Shown here: piece by piece, positions 43,523 through 51,535 of the stretch
Layout: each line of letters opens with the position of its first letter
Numbering within the stretch: position 1 is the stretch's first letter
Assembly: GCA_027313705.1 (NCBI GenBank)
Contig: DAHVDE010000044.1
Location: 1 to 64,000 of the forward strand
DNA from: Actinomycetota bacterium
GTDB taxonomy: Bacteria > Actinomycetota > Actinomycetes > Streptosporangiales > Streptosporangiaceae
Reading direction: 5' to 3'
DNA: 64,000 nucleotides
Made by a program: the position numbers and the translations under genes
The notes under the pieces: generated by a model
Seen by the model: the letters and a program-made list of their open reading frames with translations, nothing else
What the model was told of the DNA's origin: nothing
Databases searched by the model: none

Positions 43523-44992
43523 TCATGATGCCGCCTTCCGGGTCCTTGGCACCACGGCCGCGCGTGCCTCAGCGGCTTCTCTTGCGATCTCGGGGAAGAG
43601 ATTGACGTAGACGTCGTCGGTGAAGCTGGTGCGGCTGTGTCCTAGTAGGTCGCTGATGATCTTCGTGTCGTGGCCGGCGGCCTTGCTCAGGCTGGCCGCG
43701 CCGTGCCTCAGATCGTGGAACCGGATAGCCGGGAGACCGCACCGGTACGCGAGCGACTCGAACCGGACTGACACCCACTGCGGCGATAGGGGCGTGCCGT
43801 CCTCTTTGGTGAAGACCAGGCCCTTGTCGGTCCAGCCTGGGCCCCATGCGAGCTGTTCGGCGGCCTGGTGCTTTCGCCAGGCCCGGAGGATGGCGATCGT
43901 CAGGGCATCCAGCGGGACGACCCGGTCGCCGGGCCTGCTCTTCGGGTCGTCGGGGTCGTCTTCCTCATCCGCGCGGGTTTCCCGGATGTAGATGACACCT
44001 TCGTCTAGGTCTACCTCGGCCCAGGCGAGCCAGATGACCTCGGACCGCCGCAACCCGGCGAAAGCAACCAGGTGGAACAGCGCGTACAGTCGCTCGCCCT
44101 CGATGAAGTCGAGAAAGCGCCCGGTGTGCACGGGCAGCCACACCATCACCGGCGACGGGCGCGGTGTCGACTGCCACACTTCCAGGCCCGTCGGCCGCCG
44201 TTTCCTCGTCCGCTGCCGCTCTTCCTTGGCTTCGGCCAGCCTCTTTTCGTAGCTGGCGCGCCACTTCGCCTCGCGCGCGACGGTCCATAGCCGCGGTCTC
44301 GGCATCTGCTTGATCCGCGGCAGCTTGACCGAGTCGAGCGGGTTAAAGCTGATCTTCCTCGGCACGGCGTCGTTGAGCGCAACGCTCAGGACGGCCATGA
44401 CGCGCCTTATCCGGGCTGGCGACAGTGGGCGGGTTGACTTCTTGTGCCGCTTCTCGCCGGGCGGCAGGTCCCGGCGCTCGTCGTCCGCGCGCGCTTCGAT
44501 CAGGCGGCGGAACATCTCAGACGGGCGCTCAGCCAGCTCGGGTGCCGGGCGGTTGATCTTCAGCATCTCCCGGACGAGCTGCTGGATGTGGTGGTCACGA
44601 AGGTCCACCAAGCGCAGGTGACCTAGGGCGGGCTTGAAGTAGAGGAGCACCGCTTCGGCGTAGGAGTCGTAAGTTCTCGGCTTCAGCTCCAGCTTCTTGG
44701 CCTCCAGCCAATTGTCCAGGTAGCCGCCGACGAGGATTGAGCGATCCTGAACGAGTCCGCCGCCGCCGACTCGCGCAAGCTCGGTCACCAGGCCCTGCTG
44801 CGCCGCGTCCTCGGTGTCAAACGGGCCGACAATCGGCTGGCGCCGCTTGCCATCCGGTCCCGGAGGCGCGTCATAGCGGAACCACCAGGCGCCATGGTTG
44901 CTCCGTTTCAGCAGCGGGCACTTGCCGTTGCCCAGGAATCGCCTGGTCTCGGGGTCCCGGCAGCCACATCGCTTGAAGACACTGCCCCGCAC
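43523..44992 (-). CDS. int: Tyrosine recombinase (site-specific integrase)
   Basis: A 489-residue protein from GTG 44992, seven bases behind AAGGAGG. The N terminus has a Cys-rich 'VFKRCGCRDPETRRFLGNGK', typical of actinobacterial element integrases. The SAM-like arm-binding domain is at about 80-200. The catalytic domain has 'AFAGLRRSEVIWLAWAEVDL' (first Arg), 'FHDLRHGAASL' (His-x-x-Arg), 'ISDLLGHSRTSF' (second His) and Tyr in 'DDVYVNLFPE'. All five catalytic residues appear present. It probably inserted this element in the adjacent tRNA-Ser gene. Confidence 0.93.
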   Translation of the reverse strand: MRGSVFKRCGCRDPETRRFLGNGKCPLLKRSNHGAWWFRYDAPPGPDGKRRQPIVGPFDTEDAAQQGLVTELARVGGGGLVQDRSILVGGYLDNWLEAKKLELKPRTYDSYAEAVLLYFKPALGHLRLVDLRDHHIQQLVREMLKINRPAPELAERPSEMFRRLIEARADDERRDLPPGEKRHKKSTRPLSPARIRRVMAVLSVALNDAVPRKISFNPLDSVKLPRIKQMPRPRLWTVAREAKWRASYEKRLAEAKEERQRTRKRRPTGLEVWQSTPRPSPVMVWLPVHTGRFLDFIEGERLYALFHLVAFAGLRRSEVIWLAWAEVDLDEGVIYIRETRADEEDDPDDPKSRPGDRVVPLDALTIAILRAWRKHQAAEQLAWGPGWTDKGLVFTKEDGTPLSPQWVSVRFESLAYRCGLPAIRFHDLRHGAASLSKAAGHDTKIISDLLGHSRTSFTDDVYVNLFPEIAREAAEARAAVVPRTRKAAS

Positions 44993-45186
44993 GGTCACCC
45001 TCCTTTCGATCGTTCCGAATGCGCAGGCCATCTGGGCTCTGGCGCGGTCAGGCCGACTCCAGCCGCTCCCGCGCTGACCGCCTGCCGGTGGCCGCCAGTG
45101 CCTGGGCGCTGGCCGGATGCGCCCTTGAATTTCGACCCGCCTGTCACTGAGCGCCTCCTCGGAATCGAGATGGTCTGATCAAGTCG

Positions 45187-45253
45187 GGTACCGAATTTCG
45201 GTACCTATTCACGGTACCTCAACGTTCAGTTCTTGGTACCGATCTGCGGTACC
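45187..45253. promoter_or_regulatory. Array of five GGTACC sites upstream of int, candidate operator/iteron
   Basis: GGTACC occurs at 45187, 45200, 45213, 45235 and 45248. Consecutive starts are 13, 13, 22 and 13 bp apart. Pairs form near-perfect inverted repeats (GGTACCGAATTTCGGTACC). The region lies between int and a small divergent gene and holds no coding sequence (44993-45323). Regular spacing implies protein binding, for example by an excision factor or repressor. A function is not known. Confidence 0.6.
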
Positions 45254-45323
45254 TGGGCGCGGACGCGGTCCGGCGTGGCAGTCTCAGACCAAGTCCGCGA
45301 ATCCGAGGTGAAGGGAACACGCC

Positions 45324-45548
45324 ATGCCGCGCCGACGTCCGGCAGACACAGACCTGCCGCCGCTCCCGGAGCGAGAGAAGCGCGTGATCCAGGTGAAGAT
45401 CCGCCTCACCCCGAGCGAAGTCGAGGCACTAGCAGCTCTCCGCCCGGACCTAGCGGTGCCCGGCATCGTCGCCCAACTCGTGGACGACGTCCTAGCCGGG
45501 CGTCATCGGCCGTCATGGGTTGCGCGACCTCATCGAGAGGGCGAGTGA
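45324..45548 (+). CDS. Small basic protein of the element, unknown function
   Basis: A 74-residue protein from ATG 45324 with AAGGGAA upstream. It has a basic N terminus (MPRRRPAD), a central 'KRVIQVKIRLTPSEVEALAA' beta-helix segment reminiscent of ribbon-helix-helix DNA-binding proteins, and a short polar tail. It is divergent from int across the GGTACC array. It might regulate integrase or excision; that is a guess from position and size. Confidence 0.55.
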   Translation: MPRRRPADTDLPPLPEREKRVIQVKIRLTPSEVEALAALRPDLAVPGIVAQLVDDVLAGRHRPSWVARPHREGE

Positions 45549-45679
45549 ACTCGGGCCAAACCTCGGCTCAAGTGACCGACCGGGGATCAGCTCGAAACAT
45601 GACTGGTAGCTGTCACCGAAAGGTGAAACGGCACGCCAAGGCAGGCCGTCAATACTTAGCTCCTCCGTGATGCATGCTG

Positions 45680-46879
45680 CTAGATGAACAACTGGGGACG
45701 TGGATCGGAACTCGCAGCGAGCACCTCTCCGATTATGGACTCCGGCCAGCCTGTCTGGGCTGACAGAGTTGTGACGGTAATGCCCGATTGCCTTGCGGTC
45801 GCGACCGCGAGCGCGAGGAGTTGTGGTGATTCCCCTGCGCCGAGGTTGCCAGGTTCGCTAGTACGCCATCCGCGCATGCTCATGTACCGGATGGCCTGAA
45901 CGTAGGTGGCCTCGGGCATTACAGCCAGCGTTCGGGCACGCATTAGGAGTGCTCCGATGGATACGCCCCAGCGGCGTTTGAGGGCCAGTAGCTCACTCCA
46001 TACTGGTGTGGCAGGCAACTCATGCCGGATGTCGGCGGCGGGCATGAGAAACGCTGCCGCGAAGCGGTCGGCCTGGTTTTCGATTCCTTTGGTTCCCGCG
46101 CCATCTAGCTCGTGCATAACGAGGTGACCTAGTTCGTGAGCCGCACTGAAGCGCTCGCGGTCGCGCTTCGCCTTGTCGTCGCCGAGGACGATCACAGGCC
46201 GTTCGGGGAACGGGACGCTAAAGGCGTCGACGGCGTGTGTGCCGGCATGATAGCGAGCACACACTATGCCCCGCCGCTCTAGCGTCCTCACCACATCAGG
46301 GATCGGCCCACGGGCGATGTTCCATGCATCGCGGACCTGCGCCGCGTACTCCTCCGGGATGAGATGGCTGGCGTCCACAGAAGTGGGGTGGCGCGGGATA
46401 TCTTGCGTCGGCAGCCTGATGGATTCGCTCAGGCGATCAGCGATGTCGCGGATCAGTTGGGCTAGTGCGAGCGCCCGCCGACGATCGGTCACGCTGATGG
46501 AGCGCAACGATCGGAAGAAGCCCTGGTCGCCCGGGCCGTCAAGGCGCGGGTCGCGGCTGGACGGCGCGGTCCCGGCCGCGAAGAAATGGACTGGGAAGTC
46601 CAGTGCCAAGGCCAGGCGCGCCAGAGTCTGGGGCGACGGGCGGGAGTCGCCCTTCTCGAATTGACTGATAGCCGCTGAAGTAATCCCCGCGTCGAGAGCA
46701 ACGGCAACCTGGGTCAGCTTGCGCGACTCGCGCGCCAGTCGCAGCCGCCGTGCGGAGAACAACGCACTGGCCGCGATCGCGGCTTCGAGGCCTGCGGCTT
46801 CCGCTGCACCCGAAAGACTCACAGCCGCCTCACGGGTCACTATCGGCCGCTCGCTGAAGAAAGCCGGGATGTCAGTCAT
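45680..46879 (-). CDS. XRE-family HTH fused to ImmA/IrrE-like metallopeptidase
   Basis: A 399-residue protein. Residues about 40-105 form an XRE helix-turn-helix ('RLRLARESRKLTQVAVALDA', 'ITSAAISQFEKGDSRPSPQT'). The peptidase domain has the zinc motif 'AAHELGHLVMHE' (HExxH) and the downstream 'ENQADRFAAAFLMP' with the third ligand Glu. IrrE/ImmA proteins cleave repressors after damage or infection signals. Here the DNA-binding and protease functions are in one chain. It is transcribed away from the CBASS operon, so it is a likely switch for it. Confidence 0.88.
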   Translation of the reverse strand: MTDIPAFFSERPIVTREAAVSLSGAAEAAGLEAAIAASALFSARRLRLARESRKLTQVAVALDAGITSAAISQFEKGDSRPSPQTLARLALALDFPVHFFAAGTAPSSRDPRLDGPGDQGFFRSLRSISVTDRRRALALAQLIRDIADRLSESIRLPTQDIPRHPTSVDASHLIPEEYAAQVRDAWNIARGPIPDVVRTLERRGIVCARYHAGTHAVDAFSVPFPERPVIVLGDDKAKRDRERFSAAHELGHLVMHELDGAGTKGIENQADRFAAAFLMPAADIRHELPATPVWSELLALKRRWGVSIGALLMRARTLAVMPEATYVQAIRYMSMRGWRTSEPGNLGAGESPQLLALAVATARQSGITVTTLSAQTGWPESIIGEVLAASSDPRPQLFI

Positions 46880-46917
46880 AGGTACTCAAATAAAGCATAC
46901 GTGCCTAGCTGCGCGGT

Positions 46918-46934
46918 ATGTCAGTACATGACAT
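46918..46934. promoter_or_regulatory. Inverted repeat between the XRE-ImmA gene and the CBASS operon
   Basis: ATGTCA-GTACA-TGACAT is a 6+5+6 inverted repeat 39 bp upstream of the XRE-ImmA start. Another ATGTCA occurs at 46869-46874, near the start codon of that gene. Two related half-sites flanking a promoter fit an XRE-type autoregulatory operator. The rest of the 356-bp gap 46880-47235 shows no supported gene. Confidence 0.5.
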
Positions 46935-47235
46935 CTTCATATCGTAACACTGAGTTGCCGTCTAGCCGCGTAACGTATCTAGGCCAGTCAGGCTAGCTCA
47001 ACGGACCGCGAGTTGGCGCCACGCGATCAAGTGTGGGAGAGTTTTTCTGCGCGAAAATCAAGTTCCGATGCAGGTTCTCGATCGCCGTCCGAGCTCGCCG
47101 CACGGTAGTGAAACGCGTAGGCGTGTTCGGCACCAGAGCCGGCCGCGCACCCAGCACCCGAATAGGGGACATCGTGCGCCTCCACCCAGTACGCGAAGGG
47201 CGGCCCGCGCCCGGCAGCGTGACAAGGAGGTACTG

Positions 47236-48414
47236 ATGGCGAACACCAAGCGCACCGGAGGCCGGCGAGCTGACCTGCCCGAGTCAGAACGACGGAAGGT
47301 GTGGGTGCGCGCCGGCGGCCGTTGCACCCTGTGCAAGCGCTACCTGCTGGAGGGTGACCTTACGTGGCAGGAGGTGCCGCTCGGCGAAGGCGCTCATATC
47401 GTCGGCCAGAAGAGGAGCGCCCGGTCGCCGCGCGGCCTCGATCCGCTACCAGACAACGCGCGGGACACCGCGGACAACGTGATGCTTGCGTGCGACACCT
47501 GCCATAAGGAGATCGATCATAAGCGAGCGGCGGGTGTTATGACGGTCGAGGAACTGCACCGCCGCAAGCGAGACCACGAGAACCTGATCAGACACCTGAC
47601 GGGTCTCCTGCCGGATCAGCGCACCGTAGTCCTGCGGATGCTGGGCAACGTGCGCGGGAAGACGATCGAGCTGCACCAGGACACGGCGGCGATGACGGTC
47701 ATCCGCTCCGGCGAGCGATTCCCGGCATTCCCGCTTTGTTACGACCGACAGGGCGTCGAAATCGACTTGCGGACCCTGCCTGGCGAGGCTGACGGCGGCG
47801 CTGCCTATTACGCTGCCGCGCGGGCGCTGATTGACGAGGTGTTCGGCCACAAGCTGGCCGAGGGCGTGGTCCGCGATCACATTAGTCATCTCAGCGTGTT
47901 TGCCTTCGCCCGCCTCCCGCTCCTGGTCTACCTCGGTGCCCGGCTAGATGACACCGTCCAGGCCGATATCTATCAACGGCACCGGGCCCGCGAGACCTGG
48001 CAGTGGACCGAGGCCAAATCTGCCGTTGATTTCCAGATCGAAAGGTCCGGATTCGCTGCGGATATCAGCGAAGGCGTTCTTATCCTCAATCTGTCCGGAA
48101 CCATCCAGCCCGACGAACTCCCCGCTGCGGTGGCAAGCCTTCCGGTTTGGCGGATCACGCCTGTCGGTATCACGCCTCATCCCGACATCCTGACCAAGCG
48201 CGCGGACCTAGACGCCTTCGAGGTGGTGGTCCGGAGCCTCTTCGCCGAGCTTGAGGCGACCGCGAAGTCAACGAAGGTCCTCCACGTCTTCGCGGCGCTC
48301 CCGATAGCCGCCGCCGTGATGCTAGGACGCGCCCGCGATCCCCAGGTCCATCCGCGCCTCCGCATCTACGACCGCGCCGAGAGCGGCTACGAGCCGGTGC
48401 TGGAGGTCAAGTGA
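47236..48414 (+). CDS. CBASS effector: HNH endonuclease fused to SAVED domain (Cap5-like)
   Basis: A 392-residue protein from ATG 47236 with AAGGAGG upstream (the open frame starts earlier but lacks a ribosome site). HNH domain: 'CTLCKRYLLEG', 'GEGAHIVGQKRSARSPRGL' and 'DNVMLACDTCHKEIDHKR', with the zinc cysteines and catalytic His. The C-terminal part is a SAVED domain, including 'VLHVFAALPIAAAVMLGRAR' near the end, which binds a cyclic oligonucleotide. On sensing the signal the nuclease degrades DNA and stops phage growth. The stop overlaps the CD-NTase start by four bases. Confidence 0.88.
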   Translation: MANTKRTGGRRADLPESERRKVWVRAGGRCTLCKRYLLEGDLTWQEVPLGEGAHIVGQKRSARSPRGLDPLPDNARDTADNVMLACDTCHKEIDHKRAAGVMTVEELHRRKRDHENLIRHLTGLLPDQRTVVLRMLGNVRGKTIELHQDTAAMTVIRSGERFPAFPLCYDRQGVEIDLRTLPGEADGGAAYYAAARALIDEVFGHKLAEGVVRDHISHLSVFAFARLPLLVYLGARLDDTVQADIYQRHRARETWQWTEAKSAVDFQIERSGFAADISEGVLILNLSGTIQPDELPAAVASLPVWRITPVGITPHPDILTKRADLDAFEVVVRSLFAELEATAKSTKVLHVFAALPIAAAVMLGRARDPQVHPRLRIYDRAESGYEPVLEVK

Positions 48415-49760
48415 AGCTCCTCGGCTACTTCGACGGGTTCCTCACCGACGTCGTGAACCTCAACCAGACCAGGCTCGACTTGCTGGATGCCCGGGTTCAG
48501 GCCATCGTCAGCTCGCTGGAACGGGACAGCGTCATCAAGCCGCTGCTTCAGGGTCACGTGCCACAGGGCTCCTGGGCACACCGAACGATCATCCGGCCAG
48601 TCGAGAACCGCGAATTCGACGCCGACTTCCTGCTGACCTTGACCGAGGTCGAGGGATGGTCGGCCAGCCCGAAGATCTACCTCCAGCAGGTCCGCGCCGC
48701 CTTCAGGCGCTCCGCGACCTACGCGGACATGGTCCGTCGGAAGAACCGATGCGTCCGGATCGGATACTCCGGTGACTGCCACGTGGACGTAGTGCCCCAC
48801 CTCATCCTCAAGGACGGCCGGCAGGTCATCGTCAACTACGCCGAAGACAAGTTCGAGGACACCAACCCGGAGGGCTTCACCGCTTGGATGCGGGAAAAGG
48901 ACGGCCTCGCGAACGGCAACCTGCGCAAGGTAATCCGCCTGATGAAATACATCCGCAACTTCAAGGAGACGTTCTCGATCCCGTCCGTGATCCTGACCAC
49001 GCTCCTCGGGGAGCGAGTCCAGCCTTTCGATGAAGCCAACAGGTACAGCGATGTTCCGACGACGTTGCTGAACTTGATGAACGATCTCGACGCGTGGCTG
49101 AAGCTCAACCCGGACATGCCACTCCTGGAGGATCCGAGCTGCCCCGGCACAAGCTTCAACCACCGCTGGACTCAGGCCCGGTATGAGAACTTCGGTAAGT
49201 GGACCACCTTCTACGCCGCCCGTATCACTGAGGCGTACGCCCAGCCGGACAAGGCGGCCAGTCTTGCCACATGGCAGCAGATCTTTGGCCCCGAGTTCAC
49301 CCAGCCGGTTACCAAGGCGATGGCGACCACGGCCCTGACGCAGCGATCGGCAATGCCGACCGTTGACCGGGCACCGCTTGAGGAGTTCATCGAGGACAGG
49401 GGATACGCATTCGCGGGCGGCTACAAGCTGCGGCTTGACTGCACGGTGGATCGAAGGCCTGGTTTCCGAGACGGGGCCCATCTCAGGTCGATGCCATGGG
49501 TCGACAAGGGCCGAGTCCTCCAGTTCCGCATTACGTCCTGTGACGTGCCTCGCCCCTACCAGGTGTGGTGGAAGGTCCGGAACAGCGGCCCCGATGCTGC
49601 GTCCGTGCCCGGCGGCTTGCGCGGCCAACTTCTCGCCGACGACGGTTCAGGCAGCAGAACAGAAACCACGAGATACCGGGGACGGCACTATGTCGAGGCA
49701 TACATCGTGAAGGCTGGCCAGGTTGTCGCAAGTGATCATCATGACGTTGTGATCCGGTGA
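48411..49760 (+). CDS. CD-NTase (cyclic oligonucleotide synthase) with C-terminal AGS-C sensor domain
   Basis: A 449-residue protein from GTG 48411. The nucleotidyltransferase core has G53-S54 in 'GSWAHRTII', metal Asp70 and Asp72 in 'EFDADFLL', and Asp126 in 'CHVDVVPHL', with the SMODS pattern. From about residue 310 to the end is an AGS-C-like module ('PYQVWWKVRNSGPDAA', 'RYRGRHYVEAYIVKAGQVVA'). It makes the second messenger that activates the adjacent HNH-SAVED effector. No Cap2/Cap3 modifiers are present, so this is a minimal CBASS. Confidence 0.87.
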   Translation: MKLLGYFDGFLTDVVNLNQTRLDLLDARVQAIVSSLERDSVIKPLLQGHVPQGSWAHRTIIRPVENREFDADFLLTLTEVEGWSASPKIYLQQVRAAFRRSATYADMVRRKNRCVRIGYSGDCHVDVVPHLILKDGRQVIVNYAEDKFEDTNPEGFTAWMREKDGLANGNLRKVIRLMKYIRNFKETFSIPSVILTTLLGERVQPFDEANRYSDVPTTLLNLMNDLDAWLKLNPDMPLLEDPSCPGTSFNHRWTQARYENFGKWTTFYAARITEAYAQPDKAASLATWQQIFGPEFTQPVTKAMATTALTQRSAMPTVDRAPLEEFIEDRGYAFAGGYKLRLDCTVDRRPGFRDGAHLRSMPWVDKGRVLQFRITSCDVPRPYQVWWKVRNSGPDAASVPGGLRGQLLADDGSGSRTETTRYRGRHYVEAYIVKAGQVVASDHHDVVIR

Positions 49761-49766
49761 CAGGCT

Positions 49767-50666
49767 ATGAAACATGACGAGCGGCTCAAGGCGTTCCTCG
49801 CCAAGACGGTCAACCTGAACCAGTCCAGGCTCGACGACCTCGACGAGAGAGTCACTGCGATTATCAACTGTCTGAGGAAGGACCAGGACTTCGGGCCGCT
49901 CGTCAAAACCCATATCCGGCAAGGGTCGTGGGCACACCGGACGATCATTAAGCCGCTGCCGGGCGACGAATTTGACGCCGACATCCTCCTTCAGCTGACA
50001 GACGTCAAAGAGTGGTCCGAGAATCCTAGATCCTATATTAACGAGCTATACCAGGCGTTCAGGCGCTCGGCGACCTACCGGGACAAGGTTCAGAAGAAGA
50101 CCCGCTGTGTGCGCATTCATTATGCCAATGACTGCCACGTCGACGTGGTTCCATATCTGGTACGGGGTTTCTTCGGAAATCAGAAAGTCATCATTAACCA
50201 CACTACCAACGCCTTCGAACGCACTGACCCGGAAGCATTCACCTCCTGGCTGCAGCGCCAAGACCGGCAAGCAGGCAACAACCTGCGCAAGACAATTCGG
50301 CTCCTGAAATACTTGCGAGATCGCCAGAACGCCTTCTCGGTGCCATCCATCATCCTGACCACCCTGATCGGGAATCAAGTCAGCGGCTGGTGGGCATTCT
50401 GGGAAGGCTACAAGGATCTACCCACGGCTTTCATGAGACTCATCTGCAGCATGGACAGCTACCTTCAGCAACACGAGAAGATGCCTCCGGTAATCGACCC
50501 GAGCCGCCCGGATAGAACATTCAACCATCGATGGGACGAACGGCGATACGCACACTTCCGAGACGAGATCAGCATGCTCGCCGCCAGAGTGAAAGCGGCT
50601 CATGCCGAGGAAGACCAGGCCCGAAGCGCGGCCCTCTGGCAGAAGGTATTCGGCCCTAACTTCTGA
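49767..50666 (+). CDS. Second CD-NTase, paralogue without sensor domain
   Basis: A 299-residue protein 6 bp after the first CD-NTase. The core aligns residue for residue: G53-S54 ('GSWAHRTIIKP'), Asp70 and Asp72 ('EFDADILL') and Asp126 ('CHVDVVPYL') are at identical positions. It stops at 'QKVFGPNF', where the first protein has 'QQIFGPEF', so the AGS-C domain is absent. All catalytic residues are present. Base composition is lower in GC than the first copy, which argues for divergence or separate transfer rather than recent duplication. Confidence 0.85.
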   Translation: MKHDERLKAFLAKTVNLNQSRLDDLDERVTAIINCLRKDQDFGPLVKTHIRQGSWAHRTIIKPLPGDEFDADILLQLTDVKEWSENPRSYINELYQAFRRSATYRDKVQKKTRCVRIHYANDCHVDVVPYLVRGFFGNQKVIINHTTNAFERTDPEAFTSWLQRQDRQAGNNLRKTIRLLKYLRDRQNAFSVPSIILTTLIGNQVSGWWAFWEGYKDLPTAFMRLICSMDSYLQQHEKMPPVIDPSRPDRTFNHRWDERRYAHFRDEISMLAARVKAAHAEEDQARSAALWQKVFGPNF

Positions 50667-50781
50667 TAGCGAGCCTAGTAGTCTGAGTGTCACAAGTGAT
50701 ATCGAATGATCTGTTCGCCAGCCCCGTCTCCGTACCGTCCAGAACGGTGAACACGTAATCGGCCGACCTGAGCCGCACCAT

Positions 50782-51210
50782 CTATGAATCTGTCGCGTCG
50801 CTGTCGGTTTCCAGCACGGTACGAAGCAGCCCGTAGCCGGGGGTTGCATCGCCAGGACGCACAGCAACTGTTAGCACCTGGGGCTCCGCGAATACGGGTT
50901 CGCCGCTTGGTCGGCGCGTATACGCCACTCGGCCGTAGTCGTCGCCGTCCTGGTGATCGTAGGCCGTCCAGGTGATGGCCTCCTGCTCGTCTTCGCGAAG
51001 CGGGTGATTCGATACGGCGCGGGTGGAGATCTCGCTTGAGCTGATCCGCCAAACCTGCGGGACGGCCAGCACCCACCGTGTTGCACCGATCTCACGAGCC
51101 TTGGCGGCGGCCCGGTCCTCGAACGCCGCTGCCGCGATCACCGCGACCGGCCTCGCCGCCGCAAAGCTCAAGGGCAGGCAGTGCGATGCCGAATTCGCCA
51201 GCCTGTCCAT
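50782..51210 (-). CDS. Uncharacterised protein, possibly 5'-truncated
   Basis: The minus-strand frame from about 51180 to TAG at 50782 has good coding character: 'EDRAAAKAREIGATRWVLAV', 'TRAVSNHPLREDEQEA' and 'YTRRPSGEPVFAEPQVLTVA'. ATG 51210 gives 142 residues, but the first 20 are poor, and the frame runs antisense into the drmB remnant. The gene may have lost its start at the junction with drmB. I do not recognise the family. Its convergent partner is the second CD-NTase. Confidence 0.5.
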   Translation of the reverse strand: MDRLANSASHCLPLSFAAARPVAVIAAAAFEDRAAAKAREIGATRWVLAVPQVWRISSSEISTRAVSNHPLREDEQEAITWTAYDHQDGDDYGRVAYTRRPSGEPVFAEPQVLTVAVRPGDATPGYGLLRTVLETDSDATDS

Positions 51211-51226
51211 CCGGGTCGGCAACGCG

Positions 51227-51535
51227 CTAGACAGCACGCCGGATCGGCTCGCCGCGGCCAGCGACAGCGAGGGCACGCTCGGCGGCCTGGTCGCGCTCGG
51301 ACAGCGGCGGTTCCTCAAACGGCTGCTCGACCAGGCCTTCGACGACGCGCTGAGATGCTCATCCGACCCGCTCTGCGCCGAGCACGTGCCGATCGACCCG
51401 TCAGCGGAACTGCATGCCGCGGCGTGCCACGCCTGCCTGTTCGCGTCGGAGACCACCTGCGAGACGAACAACCGGTGGCTGGACCGGGCCGTGCTGGCAG
51501 ACCTGACCGGTGACGGACTGGCCCTGCCACTATGA
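51227..51535 (+). pseudogene. drmB: drmB (DISARM, DUF1998) C-terminal fragment
   Basis: About 100 residues match the end of DrmB: 'AASDSEGTLGGLVALGQRRF', 'RCSSDPLCAEH', 'AACHACLFASETTCETNNRW' and 'LDRAVLADL', including the Cys pairs of the DUF1998 zinc motif. The other 500 or so residues, and the DrmA helicase, are missing. The frame upstream of 51227 is not DrmB-like. It overlaps the drmC start by four bases, keeping the normal drmB-drmC arrangement. Confidence 0.75.

Noticed and set aside
45187-45253. CRISPR-like or restriction-site coincidence
   Set aside because: Units are six bases and steps regular; this is better explained as a protein-binding array, and no cas genes exist nearby.
47068-47235. 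N-terminal extension of the HNH-SAVED protein
   Set aside because: The extension is Arg/Pro-rich without homology, and a strong AAGGAGG lies right before ATG 47236.
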